In this document: positions 43,587 through 52,194 of the stretch, in pieces | Position numbering within the stretch: the stretch's first letter is position 1 | Layout of the letters: each line of letters opens with the position of its first letter | Source: Lysinibacillus sp. PLM2 | GTDB taxonomy: Bacteria > Bacillota > Bacilli > Bacillales_A > Planococcaceae | Reading direction: 5' to 3' | NCBI GenBank assembly: GCA_023168345.1 | Contig: AP025689.1 | Span: 298,001 to 362,000 of the forward strand | DNA: 64,000 nt | Notes under the pieces: model-generated | The model's database searches: none | What the model saw: the letters and a program-made list of their open reading frames with translations, nothing else | What the model was told of the DNA's origin: nothing | Position numbers and translations under genes: made by a program

Positions 43587-43655
43587 TCAAATGTTCGTTT
43601 GACTATTTAGATGAAACAGCATATATTAGGAATAAATAATCAAACGGATATTTGA
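43587..43655. promoter_or_regulatory. Two CadC/ArsR-type operators between copC and cadC
   Basis: TCAAATGTTCGTTTGA (43587-43602) and TCAAACGGATATTTGA (43640-43655) both fit TCAAA-N6-TTTGA, the form of the known cad operator. The second ends 20 bases before the cadC start codon. The first faces the copCD genes, so both divergent units could answer to CadC. Confidence 0.72.
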
Positions 43656-43675
43656 ATGAGATAGAGGTGGAAATT

Positions 43676-44047
43676 TTGACAAAAGAAATGGATATGTGTG
43701 AAATCACATGTGTCGATGAGGAAAAGGTGACACGTGTTCAAAATAAATTGGCTGAAGAAAATCCTTTGGATGTAGCGAAATTTTTTAAAGTTTTATCTGA
43801 TCCTACAAGGGTGAAGATCGCTTATGCATTAGCTTTTGAAGATGAATTATGTGTTTGTGATGTTGCGAATATTGTTGGATCTACAACAGCGACAGCTTCA
43901 CATCATTTAAGAAACCTAAGAGAGTTAGGTTTAGCGAAATCACGCAAAGAAGGAAAATTAGTTTTTTATTCATTAGATGATGACCATGTGAGAAAACTAA
44001 TTGAAGTAGCTTTTGCCCATCAAAAGGAGGTAGCAAAAGTTGAATAA
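43676..44047 (+). CDS. cadC: Cadmium/zinc/lead-responsive repressor CadC
   Basis: The 123-residue winged-helix repressor has both halves of the CadC metal site: the N-terminal MCEITC cysteines and ELCVCD in the DNA-binding helix region, plus [20 protein letters not shown]. The C-terminal [19 protein letters not shown] is close to CadC. TTG at 43676 is 7 nt from AGAGGTGG and is preferred to an upstream TTG at 43652 that overlaps the operator. It overlaps the cadA start, forming the cadC-cadA operon. Metal binding releases it from DNA. Confidence 0.93.
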   Translation: MTKEMDMCEITCVDEEKVTRVQNKLAEENPLDVAKFFKVLSDPTRVKIAYALAFEDELCVCDVANIVGSTTATASHHLRNLRELGLAKSRKEGKLVFYSLDDDHVRKLIEVAFAHQKEVAKVE

Positions 44048-46178
44048 TGTAAAAGAAAAAGATGAACAAGAGTTTCGGGTTGAAGGTTTTTCTTGTGCCA
44101 ATTGTGCGGGCAAATTTGAACGGAATGTAAAGGAGCTACCCGGTGTTCGTGATGCAAAGGTGAATTTTGGAGCATCAAAAATCTCAGTTGTAGGAAATGC
44201 AACTATCGAGGAGCTTGAAAAAGCAGGAGCCTTTGAAAATTTGAAAATTTACCCAAAGAAAACAGCTCAACAAAGGGACAAAGCTCAAGATGAAAATAGC
44301 AAGGAAATTAAGATTTCGTTTATAAAAAAGTATGAGGAAGTATTATTTTCTGCATTATTAATTGTCATCGGATTTATTTCGTTATTTACAAATGGCGAAG
44401 AAAATGTTGTGACGACACTATTGTTTTTAGCGGCAATCTTGATAGGTGGCTATTCATTGTTTAAAGTCGGACTTCAAAATCTATTTCGTCTTGATTTTGA
44501 TATGAAAACTCTCATGACTGTCGCCATCATTGGTGCGGCTATTATTGGCGAATGGGCAGAAGGTGCTATTGTTGTTATATTATTTGCAATTAGTGAAGCG
44601 TTAGAGCGATTTTCGATGGATCGAGCTCGTAAATCTATTCGTTCTCTTATGGATATTGCGCCTAAAGAGGCAATCGTTCGCCGAAATGGGCAAGAAATAC
44701 TAGTGGGTGTAGAATCTATTGCAATTGGCGATGTGATGATTGTAAAACCTGGCCAAAAAATTGCAATGGATGGTTTAGTCGTTAAGGGGTATTCTGCAGT
44801 CAATCAAGCAGCGATTACTGGTGAATCTTTACCGGTTGCCAAAACGGTTAATGATGAAGTTTATGCCGGAACATTAAATGAAGAAGGTTTGTTAGAAGTT
44901 AAGGTAACAAAATTAGTTGAAGATACGACAATAGCAAAAATTATTGAACTCGTTGAAGAAGCGCAAGGTGAAAGAGCGCCATCCCAAGCATTTATTGATA
45001 AATTTGCTAAATACTATACCCCCCTTATTATACTTATTGCAGGATTTGTAGCAGTGATTCCTCCTCTATTGTTTAATGGGGATTGGGAAACTTGGGTGTA
45101 TCAAGGGTTATCAATTCTTGTAGTAGGTTGTCCGTGCGCTTTAGTCATTTCAACACCAATATCAATCGTTTCAGCTATAGGAAATGCAGCAAATAAAGGT
45201 GTGCTTATAAAAGGTGGTATCTATTTAGAGGAGATGGGCGGCTTAAAGGCTATTGCCTTTGATAAAACAGGGACATTGACTAAAGGTATACCTGTTGTGA
45301 CAGATTTTAAATTATTAAAAGATTCATCGAGTCAGATAGACCTACTTGCTATTGTAGCAGCATTGGAAAACCGTTCTGGTCATCCGCTAGCATCTGCCAT
45401 TGTTAGAAAAGCAAATGAAACGGGGATTAACTACAAAGGTGTTGTCGTTGAAAAATTTGAATCTATCACAGGCAAAGGGATAAAAGGTTCAATTGAAGGA
45501 ATTACTTATTATATTGGTAGTCCAAAACTATTCCAAACAACAACGGTTGATTTTCCCGAAATAACTGCCTTTCAAAAAGAGGGTAAGACGGTGATGGTAA
45601 TGGGTACTGAAGAAGAAACCTTAGCTATCATTGCTGTTGCAGATCAAGTTCGAGAGTCAAGTAAAGGTGTTATAAGTAAACTTCATTCACATGGTATTAA
45701 AACCATTATGTTAACAGGGGACAATGAATCGACTGCAAAAGCAAAAGGACATGAGATTGGTGTATCTGATGTTCAAGCAGAATTAATGCCAGAAGACAAA
45801 TTAAACTATATTAAACAATTACGATCTGAATATGGCAAAGTGGCAATGGTAGGAGACGGAGTTAACGACGCACCAGCACTTGCAGCAGCTACAGTTGGTG
45901 TTGCAATGGGTGGTGCTGGAACAGACACTGCATTGGAGACAGCTGATGTTGTGCTAATGGCAGATGACCTAACGAAGCTACCATTTACAATTAAATTAAG
46001 TCGAAAAGCATTGGGTATTATCAAATCGAACATAATCTTTGCCCTTGGTATAAAGGTATTAGCGCTATTACTAGTTGTTCCGGGATGGCTAACGCTATGG
46101 ATTGCTATATTAGCTGACATGGGTGCAACCTTGTTAGTGTCATTAAATAGTATGAGATTATTAAGAGTTAAAGAATAA
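44040..46178 (+). CDS. cadA: Cadmium/zinc/lead-exporting P1B-type ATPase CadA
   Basis: The 712-residue pump has an N-terminal heavy-metal-associated domain ([12 protein letters not shown], Cys-x-x-Cys), the membrane metal site [11 protein letters not shown], phosphorylation motif [17 protein letters not shown] for ATP binding and the hinge [11 protein letters not shown]. The C-terminus ends after two helices as usual for Zn/Cd/Pb ATPases. The TTG start lies inside the cadC 3' end behind AAAGGAGG. Its terminator hairpin is split by an insertion sequence at 46204. Confidence 0.96.
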   Translation: MNNVKEKDEQEFRVEGFSCANCAGKFERNVKELPGVRDAKVNFGASKISVVGNATIEELEKAGAFENLKIYPKKTAQQRDKAQDENSKEIKISFIKKYEEVLFSALLIVIGFISLFTNGEENVVTTLLFLAAILIGGYSLFKVGLQNLFRLDFDMKTLMTVAIIGAAIIGEWAEGAIVVILFAISEALERFSMDRARKSIRSLMDIAPKEAIVRRNGQEILVGVESIAIGDVMIVKPGQKIAMDGLVVKGYSAVNQAAITGESLPVAKTVNDEVYAGTLNEEGLLEVKVTKLVEDTTIAKIIELVEEAQGERAPSQAFIDKFAKYYTPLIILIAGFVAVIPPLLFNGDWETWVYQGLSILVVGCPCALVISTPISIVSAIGNAANKGVLIKGGIYLEEMGGLKAIAFDKTGTLTKGIPVVTDFKLLKDSSSQIDLLAIVAALENRSGHPLASAIVRKANETGINYKGVVVEKFESITGKGIKGSIEGITYYIGSPKLFQTTTVDFPEITAFQKEGKTVMVMGTEEETLAIIAVADQVRESSKGVISKLHSHGIKTIMLTGDNESTAKAKGHEIGVSDVQAELMPEDKLNYIKQLRSEYGKVAMVGDGVNDAPALAAATVGVAMGGAGTDTALETADVVLMADDLTKLPFTIKLSRKALGIIKSNIIFALGIKVLALLLVVPGWLTLWIAILADMGATLLVSLNSMRLLRVKE

Positions 46179-46240
46179 TTAAAACGGAAAAACGCTTGGG
46201 ATTTGAAGTGACCCCTAAAAGTTAGACACGGTTATTTCGA

Positions 46241-47050
46241 TTAGGCAGCTTGGATAAAATGAGTTCGGTATTGCACCGGACTCATTTTTAATTTTGCCTT
46301 CATGCGTTTCGTGTTGTAATAATTTATATAATTTTCAAGTTCCATTTTAAAATCTTCGACACTTTGAAATTCTTTTAAGTAGAGGAATTCTGATTTCATG
46401 ATCCCGAAAAAATTCTCCATTACCGAGTTGTCGTAACAATTTCCTTTGCGGGACATACTTTGCACAATACCTCTAGATTCAAGGGCATGGCGATATTGCT
46501 TCATTTGATAATGCCAGCCTTGATCAGAGTGCATCAGTAACTTGTGTTCTTCTGGTAATCTCTCTAAAGCCTTCTCTATCATTTCAGAAACTAAAGAATA
46601 TGTAGGTCTTGAACCAATTGTATATGTAATAATTTCTCCGTTAAATAAATCCAAAACAGGTGATAAATAGAGCTTTTCACCAAATAATTTAAACTCCGTT
46701 ATATCCGTTACCCACTTCTCGTTTGGCGCATCAGCTTTAAAATTGCGATCTAAAATATTCGGGGCAATTTTACCAACGGTTCCTTTATAAGATTTATACT
46801 TTTTCATTCGAACTAAGCACTTTAAGCCTAAGGCTTTCATGATGCGTTGTACTTTCTTGTGATTAACTTTTTTCCCACGATTGGCTAGCTCATCTCGAAT
46901 ACGGCGGTATCCATAACGGCCTTCGTGTTCGTTATAAATAGCTTGAATTTCAACCTTTAAATCGGCATCTGGATCTGGTCGATTCATCTTTTTCACTGTA
47001 TCGTAATACGTGCTACGTTTGATTCCTGCAAACTCCACAAGTGCCTTCAC
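46241..47050 (-). CDS. IS3-family transposase OrfB (integrase catalytic domain)
   Basis: The 269-codon frame encodes the rve/DDE integrase core with a HTH_21-like start (EHEGRYGYRRIRDELANRGKKVNHKKVQRIMK). Catalytic residues are Asp in TDITEFKLF, Asp in LMHSDQGWHY and Glu in NSVMENFFGIMKSE, 35 residues apart as required. The frame is open upstream to the A AAA AAG heptamer (47140-47134 on the minus strand), so the functional product should be an OrfAB fusion produced by -1 ribosomal frameshifting. It needs no own start for that. Confidence 0.93.
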   Translation of the reverse strand: MKALVEFAGIKRSTYYDTVKKMNRPDPDADLKVEIQAIYNEHEGRYGYRRIRDELANRGKKVNHKKVQRIMKALGLKCLVRMKKYKSYKGTVGKIAPNILDRNFKADAPNEKWVTDITEFKLFGEKLYLSPVLDLFNGEIITYTIGSRPTYSLVSEMIEKALERLPEEHKLLMHSDQGWHYQMKQYRHALESRGIVQSMSRKGNCYDNSVMENFFGIMKSEFLYLKEFQSVEDFKMELENYINYYNTKRMKAKLKMSPVQYRTHFIQAA

Positions 47051-47082
47051 CGAGTATTTATGCCTTAATTCATAGATGACCT

Positions 47083-47595
47083 TTACTTTGTCTTCTTTGG
47101 TGATTTTTCCTTTGCTTGAACTAAGGCATTCAACTTTTTTAAATACTCATTTTCCATTTCAAGCTGCTTAATTCGTGCTTGAAGTGCTTCATTTGAACCT
47201 TCTACAGGTGCTTGTACTGATTGTTTATTCGTTTCTTTTTTCATGGATGGACGCCCCTTTATCTTTGGAACGAACGCATCCACTCCCACAGAAGCCAATT
47301 GAATTCTCCATTTTCTAATCAATCCAGGTGAAGAAATATTAAAGATTACTGCAGCTTCGTTAGGCGAGACGCCATTTTCGTTCATATAGTTTAATACGTC
47401 CATTTTAAACTGAGCCGTGTGAGATGTATAGGATTTTTCAAAAGCAGTTAAACCATGGTATTCAAACTGTTTAATCCAGTTACGAATAACAGAATCAGAC
47501 GTAGCCATGGATTTTGCGATTTCATTTGTACTTTCAGAACCATTTTGATATCTCTTAATGGCCTCAAGTTTTTGTTCATTTGTAAATCTAGTCAT
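47083..47595 (-). CDS. IS3-family transposase OrfA (helix-turn-helix protein)
   Basis: The 170-residue product has two HTH segments (TNEIAKSMATSDSVIRNWIKQFE and VSPNEAAVIFNISSPGLIRKWR) and a C-terminal leucine-zipper-like coil (ALQARIKQLEMENEYLKKLNALV), the normal OrfA design for IS150-group elements. ATG 47595 behind GGAGGTG is the likely start; an earlier frame start at 47634 lies inside the inverted repeat. The slippery A AAA AAG (47140-47134) falls in the coil, where OrfA and OrfB frames overlap. Confidence 0.9.
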   Translation of the reverse strand: MTRFTNEQKLEAIKRYQNGSESTNEIAKSMATSDSVIRNWIKQFEYHGLTAFEKSYTSHTAQFKMDVLNYMNENGVSPNEAAVIFNISSPGLIRKWRIQLASVGVDAFVPKIKGRPSMKKETNKQSVQAPVEGSNEALQARIKQLEMENEYLKKLNALVQAKEKSPKKTK

Positions 47596-47730
47596 AAAAA
47601 AACTACACCTCCGATTGTTAGATGTGTCTAACAATTGGGGTGCAGTTCAATTCTTTAAAATACCCAAGCGTTTTAAGTTTTATCTTAGTTTAGGTGTTAT
47701 TTGTAGAGAGGATTTTAAATCGACCAAAAA

Positions 47731-48255
47731 TTAGTTAGATTTTTTCGGGAAAATAATATAAGAAACACTAATTGCACCATCGACTAGTACGATAATTGAC
47801 CAGATTCTCCAAAGGTTAAACAACGCTTCTGACTTAAGGTGTCCAACATAGAAAATCATGAGCCAAAGTAAGCAACTGCCGATTACATAAGCCACGACAT
47901 GCCTAGCCCACATTTTCATTTCGTATTTCCCTTTTGCCAGTCCTGAAAGTTTCTTTTTTGTTGAAGACTTCTTTAAAAACAGCACTTGGAATTTCTCATC
48001 TGCCCATGCAATCATCGACTTTCCGTAAGCTAACGAAACACCGATATAAATAGCCGCAACTCCATGGGCTGTTGTTGCTATAGCACCATTTTTTAAATCC
48101 ATAGCTGTTAATACAATAAGTGCCAAATCAACAAAAGGTGTAAGGATAAAGAAGAACCAACTAAGACCTTTCAAATTCAATATATATCTTGAAACAAGAC
48201 CAAAGGCTATTACAACCCAAAAGGCAATTTCAGCAACAATTATCCATGTAATCAA
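47731..48255 (-). CDS. Uncharacterised integral membrane protein (YmcC-like)
   Basis: The 174-residue protein has about five hydrophobic helices (residues 3-23, 30-50, 63-80, 118-137, 146-166) and a basic cytoplasmic loop (FLKKSSTKKKLSGLAKGKYEMK) between the third and fourth. Conserved-looking features are the central HGVAAIYIGVSLAYGKSMIAWADE and the C-terminal SVSYIIFPKK. It may belong with the YmcC-type membrane proteins of Bacillus, from memory only. It is divergent from a tetR gene with strong palindromes between them, so it is probably the TetR target. Confidence 0.62.
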   Translation of the reverse strand: MITWIIVAEIAFWVVIAFGLVSRYILNLKGLSWFFFILTPFVDLALIVLTAMDLKNGAIATTAHGVAAIYIGVSLAYGKSMIAWADEKFQVLFLKKSSTKKKLSGLAKGKYEMKMWARHVVAYVIGSCLLWLMIFYVGHLKSEALFNLWRIWSIIVLVDGAISVSYIIFPKKSN

Positions 48256-48280
48256 AAACTCTACCCCTTAAACTTTATTT

Positions 48281-48340
48281 AATACAATTGTATTGAAATG
48301 ATATCACGGCACTTTAAATAATACAACTGTATTATTTAAA
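48281..48340. promoter_or_regulatory. TetR operators between the membrane protein and tetR genes
   Basis: AATACAATTGTATT is a perfect 14-bp palindrome at 48281-48294. At 48313-48340 TTTAAATAATACA-AC-TGTATTATTTAAA is a 28-bp palindrome with 13-bp perfect arms and the same AATACA core. The two centres are 39 bp apart. They cover the whole divergent promoter region. Confidence 0.78.
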
Positions 48341-48361
48341 AAATATTGTTATAATAAAAAC

Positions 48362-48934
48362 ATGCCGAAAATAGTAAATCATGAAGAAAGAAAAACACAA
48401 ATCGCAAAAGCAACCTGGAATGTTATTGCGAAGTATGGATTAGAGGGGGCTTCTGTACGCTCGATCGCAAAGGAGGCGAATTTATCACTTGGAGCAGTTC
48501 GTCACTATTTTAATACACAAGAAGAACTGCTGGAGTTTGCAATGCAGCTTGTTGAAGAACAGGTGAGGGAACGAATTATCGAGCATACAAAGAGGTCGCT
48601 TACACTAAAGGAAATTACATTGAACATCTTAATGGAGCTTGTTCCGTTTGAAAATCGCAATGTTGAAATGCAAGTATGGTTGGAGTATATTTCTTACAAA
48701 ATTCGAAAGAAAGAAGTAGGAGAAGATAATGTTTATGCAGCTGTTATGCAACTAGTAACAAAGCTAAATGAAGAAGGTGTCCTTAAAGAGGGTATTCTTT
48801 TAGAAGAGGAAATTGTTCATCTACATGCGTTAATAGACGGGCTAGCTTTACATATTTTAATGGGTGTAGTACCGATTGGTGAGGAAAGAGTAAGGTATTT
48901 AATACAACGTGAATTAGATCGGTTATTTAAATAA
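48362..48934 (+). CDS. TetR/AcrR-family repressor
   Basis: The 190-residue protein has the TetR N-terminal HTH (IAKATWNVIAKYGLEGASVRSIAKEANLSLGAVRHYFNTQEELLEFA, about residues 13-57) and a helical ligand domain with the BetI-like C-terminal type (HLHALIDGLALHILMGVVP). It starts at ATG 48362, 22 bases after the large palindrome, consistent with autorepression. The ligand is unknown. The divergent membrane protein is the likely regulated partner. Confidence 0.9.
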   Translation: MPKIVNHEERKTQIAKATWNVIAKYGLEGASVRSIAKEANLSLGAVRHYFNTQEELLEFAMQLVEEQVRERIIEHTKRSLTLKEITLNILMELVPFENRNVEMQVWLEYISYKIRKKEVGEDNVYAAVMQLVTKLNEEGVLKEGILLEEEIVHLHALIDGLALHILMGVVPIGEERVRYLIQRELDRLFK

Positions 48935-48939
48935 ATGGA

Positions 48940-48970
48940 AAACGCACTGACTTTTTTAATCAATGCGTTT
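48940..48970. terminator. Weak terminator between tetR and the 2TM gene
   Basis: AAACGCA (48940-48946) pairs with TGCGTTT (48964-48970), with possible inner TGA/TCA pairing, between convergent stops at 48934 and 48981. Confidence 0.5.
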
Positions 48971-48980
48971 GTGTTTCGGA

Positions 48981-49253
48981 TTAATCCTCATCCATATATT
49001 TAGCAATTTGTCGTTCTTCCCATTCTCTTCCGAATAGAGATGTGCGACCAAGAACGGCAAAAGCATGTGAAGCAATACCAATGCCCCATCCTAATAAGGG
49101 GTAAATAAACCATAATGTACCATCGAAGTTAAATAAATTAATGCCTATTAAACCGATATTTACGATTACATAAACAAATAGATGAATATAAAAAGCTTTT
49201 ACTTTTTCTACTTTCTTTTTTGCTTGTAAATACTTATCATCTAAATTCAACAT
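48981..49253 (-). CDS. 2TM domain-containing small membrane protein
   Basis: The 90-residue protein fits the 2TM family: a basic N-terminal helix (YLQAKKKVEKVKAFYIHLFVYV) leading into a first membrane segment, then a second (GTLWFIYPLLGWGIGIASHAFAVLG) and a short acidic tail (WEERQIAKYMDED). In other proteins this module is attached to histidine kinases, but free-standing forms are of unknown function. It is monocistronic. Confidence 0.85.
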   Translation of the reverse strand: MLNLDDKYLQAKKKVEKVKAFYIHLFVYVIVNIGLIGINLFNFDGTLWFIYPLLGWGIGIASHAFAVLGRTSLFGREWEERQIAKYMDED

Positions 49254-49456
49254 TTAACCCTCATTTCACTTTATTTAATATTTATTGACACATACTAGCT
49301 GGAATATGCTTTACTTGTTGTTACTATATCATGAAAAATTTGTATTTTTGTTAAACTTAAAGTATCAAGTAATAAAGTTTCAATAACATGTAGAAAAACA
49401 GGTGTAAGTGGTTTGAAATGAAGTTATTAGGTATATCTGAATAATGGAGGGGTTGT

Positions 49457-50197
49457 ATGAAGGTTTACGCACATAGGGGGTATTCAGGGAGTTATCCTGA
49501 AAATACATTAGCCGCTTTTCGTGCAGTCGCAAAGTTACCTGTACATGGTGTGGAGTTCGATGTTCATCTAACAAAAGACTGCCAAGTAGTTGTCATTCAT
49601 GATGAATCAATAGATCGTACTTCAAACGGCAAGGGATATATTAAAGATATGTCACTTGAAGAATTACGTAGTTATGACTTTGGATCATGGTTTGGTAGGG
49701 AGTTTGCTGGGGAAATTATTCCAACCTTATCTGAAGTGTTAAATGTATTTCAGCAATCCCATCACCACATTAACATTGAGCTGAAATCAGATGTTTTTGT
49801 TTATACAGGTTTAGAAGAGCTAGTTCTAAAGGAAGTTGAAGAATGTGGGATGATGGAACGAGTTGTCATCTCCTCTTTTGACCATGAAGCAGTTAAGCGA
49901 GTTTTTGAACTGGCTCCATATGTGGAAAATGCTGCACTATTCGCAAATATGATATTAAATGTAAAGGAATATCAAACGCAGCTTCCTGCAAAAGCTTTAC
50001 ATGTCTATTTGCCGACTGCAGTTCGAAAACCCGTACTTGATGCTATAAAACAAGGTTCTATTGTGAGGGTATGGACAGTAAATGAATTAAATTATGTTGA
50101 TCAACTTTTACAACTTGGGGTTGATAGTATATTTACAGACGAGCCAGAGAGGATGTATGAGTATATCCAAAAAAGACAGAAAAAAAATTGGAGCTAA
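49457..50197 (+). CDS. Glycerophosphodiester phosphodiesterase
   Basis: The 246-residue TIM-barrel enzyme hydrolyses glycerophosphodiesters to glycerol-3-phosphate and an alcohol. It has the GDPD motifs: AHRGYSGSYPENTLAAF at the N-terminus (catalytic His and metal Glu), VEFDVHLTKDCQVVVIHDESIDRTSNG (metal ligands and second catalytic His), and INIELKS. There is no signal peptide, so it is a cytoplasmic UgpQ/YhdW-like form. The ATG follows GGAGGGG. The stop codon is part of the following terminator stem. Confidence 0.93.
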   Translation: MKVYAHRGYSGSYPENTLAAFRAVAKLPVHGVEFDVHLTKDCQVVVIHDESIDRTSNGKGYIKDMSLEELRSYDFGSWFGREFAGEIIPTLSEVLNVFQQSHHHINIELKSDVFVYTGLEELVLKEVEECGMMERVVISSFDHEAVKRVFELAPYVENAALFANMILNVKEYQTQLPAKALHVYLPTAVRKPVLDAIKQGSIVRVWTVNELNYVDQLLQLGVDSIFTDEPERMYEYIQKRQKKNWS

Positions 50198-50222
50198 CCT
50201 TTCAAAGGTTGGCTCCAATTTA
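50185..50222 (+). terminator. Terminator overlapping the phosphodiesterase stop codon
   Basis: AAATTGGAGC-TAACCTTT (50185-50202) pairs with AAAGGTTG-GCTCCAATTT (50205-50221 region), so the TAA stop at 50195-50197 lies inside the stem. T-rich sequence follows. Confidence 0.85.
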
Positions 50223-50268
50223 ATTTATCACTATTTAAATGTGATTGTTTCTTTAATTTTTCACGGAA

Positions 50269-51291
50269 CTACCATTTTGCCTTATGTTCCTCAATACAAC
50301 CAAGCATCTGCTGAATTAATAATGTATTTCCATCTTCTAATTTAACTTGTCCATGGTAATAACCAACTAATTGATGCACTTCTGAATGCACAATCTTCAT
50401 CTCGTTTTTTGCAACACGTTCAAAAAATGGGTGGAAGCTAAGCATAACCTGATCGGAAAATTTAGTTGTAATATACCATGGCTTCATGAAATCATTACGA
50501 TCATAGCTAAATAACACATCTTCATGAATCTTGGTCATTTTACCATCAATGAACACGGCATTTTCAGTCATACCTGTCCCATCTGTCCATTGACCACCAA
50601 AATTTAAACCTACTCGTTGCCCTCTAACCCGTTGAGATGCCATCGCCCAATTCCAAACCACTTCTCGAGGCCAAATACCGCGACCAAAATCAAGCACACT
50701 AAAACAGTCTTCTTCATTGAATTTATAAGTACGATCCCCGATTTTTACAAAACCAGTAGTCGGTAACGTGTGATGTTTTGCAGTGAATTGAAAGGTTTGA
50801 CGGTTTTTTGGAATGACTACATTTAAAGAATCGTCATCAGCTGGATGCTCTATAATCAATTCTGCTTGTAAATTCGCATTATCAAAGTTTTTTGAAGCAA
50901 CAGATAAATAGGTAGTCTGTTGTAAATGAGTAATACTAATATTTAATTCCGCATTTGAAAATTGGATTGGTTCTAATACCATTGTGGGCATTTTGACCTT
51001 TCCTCCCAGTGGAATTGTAATAGTTTTTTCTATAAACCGTTGCGTCTCATATTCTAAGAAATAAACAAAGCATACCGCAGCATAATCTAAATGGCTAATT
51101 GTTACAGAAAATAAGATTTCTTCTCCAAAAACACACCAGTAATTCCACTTCTTTTTACGCATAAAATGGCCAGATAAATTACTTTCAATTAATGGTTTGC
51201 GAGCAAATCCGATTGCATTTGGATTTAAGTTTCCCTTTTTATCACATAAACGGGTGAGCTCCACAATTTCTCGTTCAGCATGCTGCGTCAA
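50269..51291 (-). CDS. DUF2804-family protein
   Basis: The 340-residue protein matches the DUF2804 pattern: LNPNAIGFARKPLIESNLSGH near the N-terminus, KKWNYWCVFGEEILFSVTISHLDYA, and the C-terminal FGRGIWPREVVWNWAMASQRV with VGLNFGGQWTDGTGMTENA. The biochemical role of the family is unknown; the fold suggests a two-sheet beta barrel. TTG 51291, about 10 nt from GAGAGGA, is preferred over a start at 51369 because the intervening residues lack family resemblance. It is convergent with the phosphodiesterase gene. Confidence 0.85.
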   Translation of the reverse strand: MTQHAEREIVELTRLCDKKGNLNPNAIGFARKPLIESNLSGHFMRKKKWNYWCVFGEEILFSVTISHLDYAAVCFVYFLEYETQRFIEKTITIPLGGKVKMPTMVLEPIQFSNAELNISITHLQQTTYLSVASKNFDNANLQAELIIEHPADDDSLNVVIPKNRQTFQFTAKHHTLPTTGFVKIGDRTYKFNEEDCFSVLDFGRGIWPREVVWNWAMASQRVRGQRVGLNFGGQWTDGTGMTENAVFIDGKMTKIHEDVLFSYDRNDFMKPWYITTKFSDQVMLSFHPFFERVAKNEMKIVHSEVHQLVGYYHGQVKLEDGNTLLIQQMLGCIEEHKAKW

Positions 51292-51526
51292 GTTAATACA
51301 TCCTCTCACTGAAAAACTCTCAAAAAATATGCAACTTACAATATGATGTCTATCTTGATAATATATCATTATTTTTGTGGAATAAGTTAAAATTTATAGA
51401 CAAAAAAATGTTTCATTTTTATTACATAAATTACCTAGAAATTACTAAATCATGTTCAATAAAATTTAAATTTTAAGCAGAATAGCGAGAAGATACGCAT
51501 AGGATGGTTGTAGAGGAGGGACGGTT

Positions 51527-52057
51527 ATCGCAACTTATTATAACCGCAATGCGGCGGTGCAATATGCAAGAACTTGGTGGAACGGTCGAAATCCAGTATA
51601 CCCTTCATTTGTAGACGACTGTACCAATTTTATTTCTCAATGTTTAAGAGCAGGTGGTGCACCAATGACTGGAGCGCCAAATAGGGGGAGAGGTTGGTGG
51701 ATCACTGATGGGTGGCAGACGGGGCGGCCTGGACAGTTTGCGAGGGAGACTTGGAGTTATAGCTGGTCGGTTTCGCATGCATTAAGACTATACCTCGAAA
51801 ATGCATCATCGGGTTTAACGGCAACAAGAGTTAATTCTCCATCAGAATTGACTGTCGGCGATGTGATATTTTATGACTTTGAAGGGGATGGAAGGACTAA
51901 TCATAGTACCATTGTGACCAGTATGGTAAATGGTGTACCGTATATTCATGCGCATACGGTAAATAGTGAAAATCGTCACTATGATTATCGAAATTCTTTA
52001 GCTTACACACCAAATACCCAGTATTTTTATTATAAAATTGATGATGTATTTAATTAA
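51527..52057 (+). CDS. Amidase_6-domain protein (peptidoglycan amidase-like), apparently with an ATC start
   Basis: The short protein is one Amidase_6 domain (NlpC/P60-like fold): catalytic Cys in FVDDCTNFISQCLRAGG, His in GRTNHSTIVTSM, and the conserved WWITDGWQT and GDVIFYDFEGDG. The domain normally begins YNRNAAVQYARTWW, but no ATG, GTG or TTG occurs in frame between the TAG at 51500 and a GTG at 51557 that would cut these residues off. GAGGAGGG at 51513-51520 sits 6 nt before an in-frame ATC at 51527, the best start. No signal peptide is seen, so it is either cytoplasmic or a fragment of a secreted protein. Confidence 0.75.
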   Translation: MATYYNRNAAVQYARTWWNGRNPVYPSFVDDCTNFISQCLRAGGAPMTGAPNRGRGWWITDGWQTGRPGQFARETWSYSWSVSHALRLYLENASSGLTATRVNSPSELTVGDVIFYDFEGDGRTNHSTIVTSMVNGVPYIHAHTVNSENRHYDYRNSLAYTPNTQYFYYKIDDVFN

Positions 52058-52073
52058 AAACAAAAACTTTAAC

Positions 52074-52088
52074 TTACATGGCATGTAA
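52074..52088. promoter_or_regulatory. 15-bp palindrome upstream of the nitroreductase gene
   Basis: TTACATG-G-CATGTAA is a perfect palindrome 107 bp before the nitroreductase start codon. Nitroreductase genes are often controlled by HxlR- or MarR-type redox sensors that bind such sites. The regulator here is unknown. Confidence 0.45.
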
Positions 52089-52194
52089 AGTAGTAAAATG
52101 TAATCACTATTTTCATTTTATCTGTTTTATGATAAGGTAACTGATATGAAATCGGATATTTGTCGAGTAATAGTTAAGGAGAGAAAACGACAAT

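Larger units (their letters stand above)
46204..47649 (-). mobile_element. IS3-family (IS150-like) insertion sequence, apparently complete
   Basis: The element is 1,446 bp long. Terminal inverted repeats are TGAAGTGACCCCTAAAAGTT (left, from 46204) and TGAACTGCACCCCAATTGTT (right, read on the minus strand from 47649), both continuing AGACAC. The flanks carry a 3-bp direct repeat ATT (46201-46203 and 47650-47652). Two overlapping-frame genes, orfA and orfB, fill it with a canonical -1 slippery site. All parts look intact, so it may be active and the insertion recent. Confidence 0.9.
46189..47674 (+). terminator. cadA terminator, interrupted in its loop by an insertion sequence
   Basis: AAAACGCTTGGG (46189-46200, 10 nt after the cadA stop) and CCCAAGCGTTTT (47663-47674) are perfectly complementary, but 1,462 bases lie between them. 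Removing the IS at 46204-47649 with one copy of the ATT duplication restores a normal 12-bp stem with a 13-nt loop followed by T-rich sequence. Confidence 0.78.
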
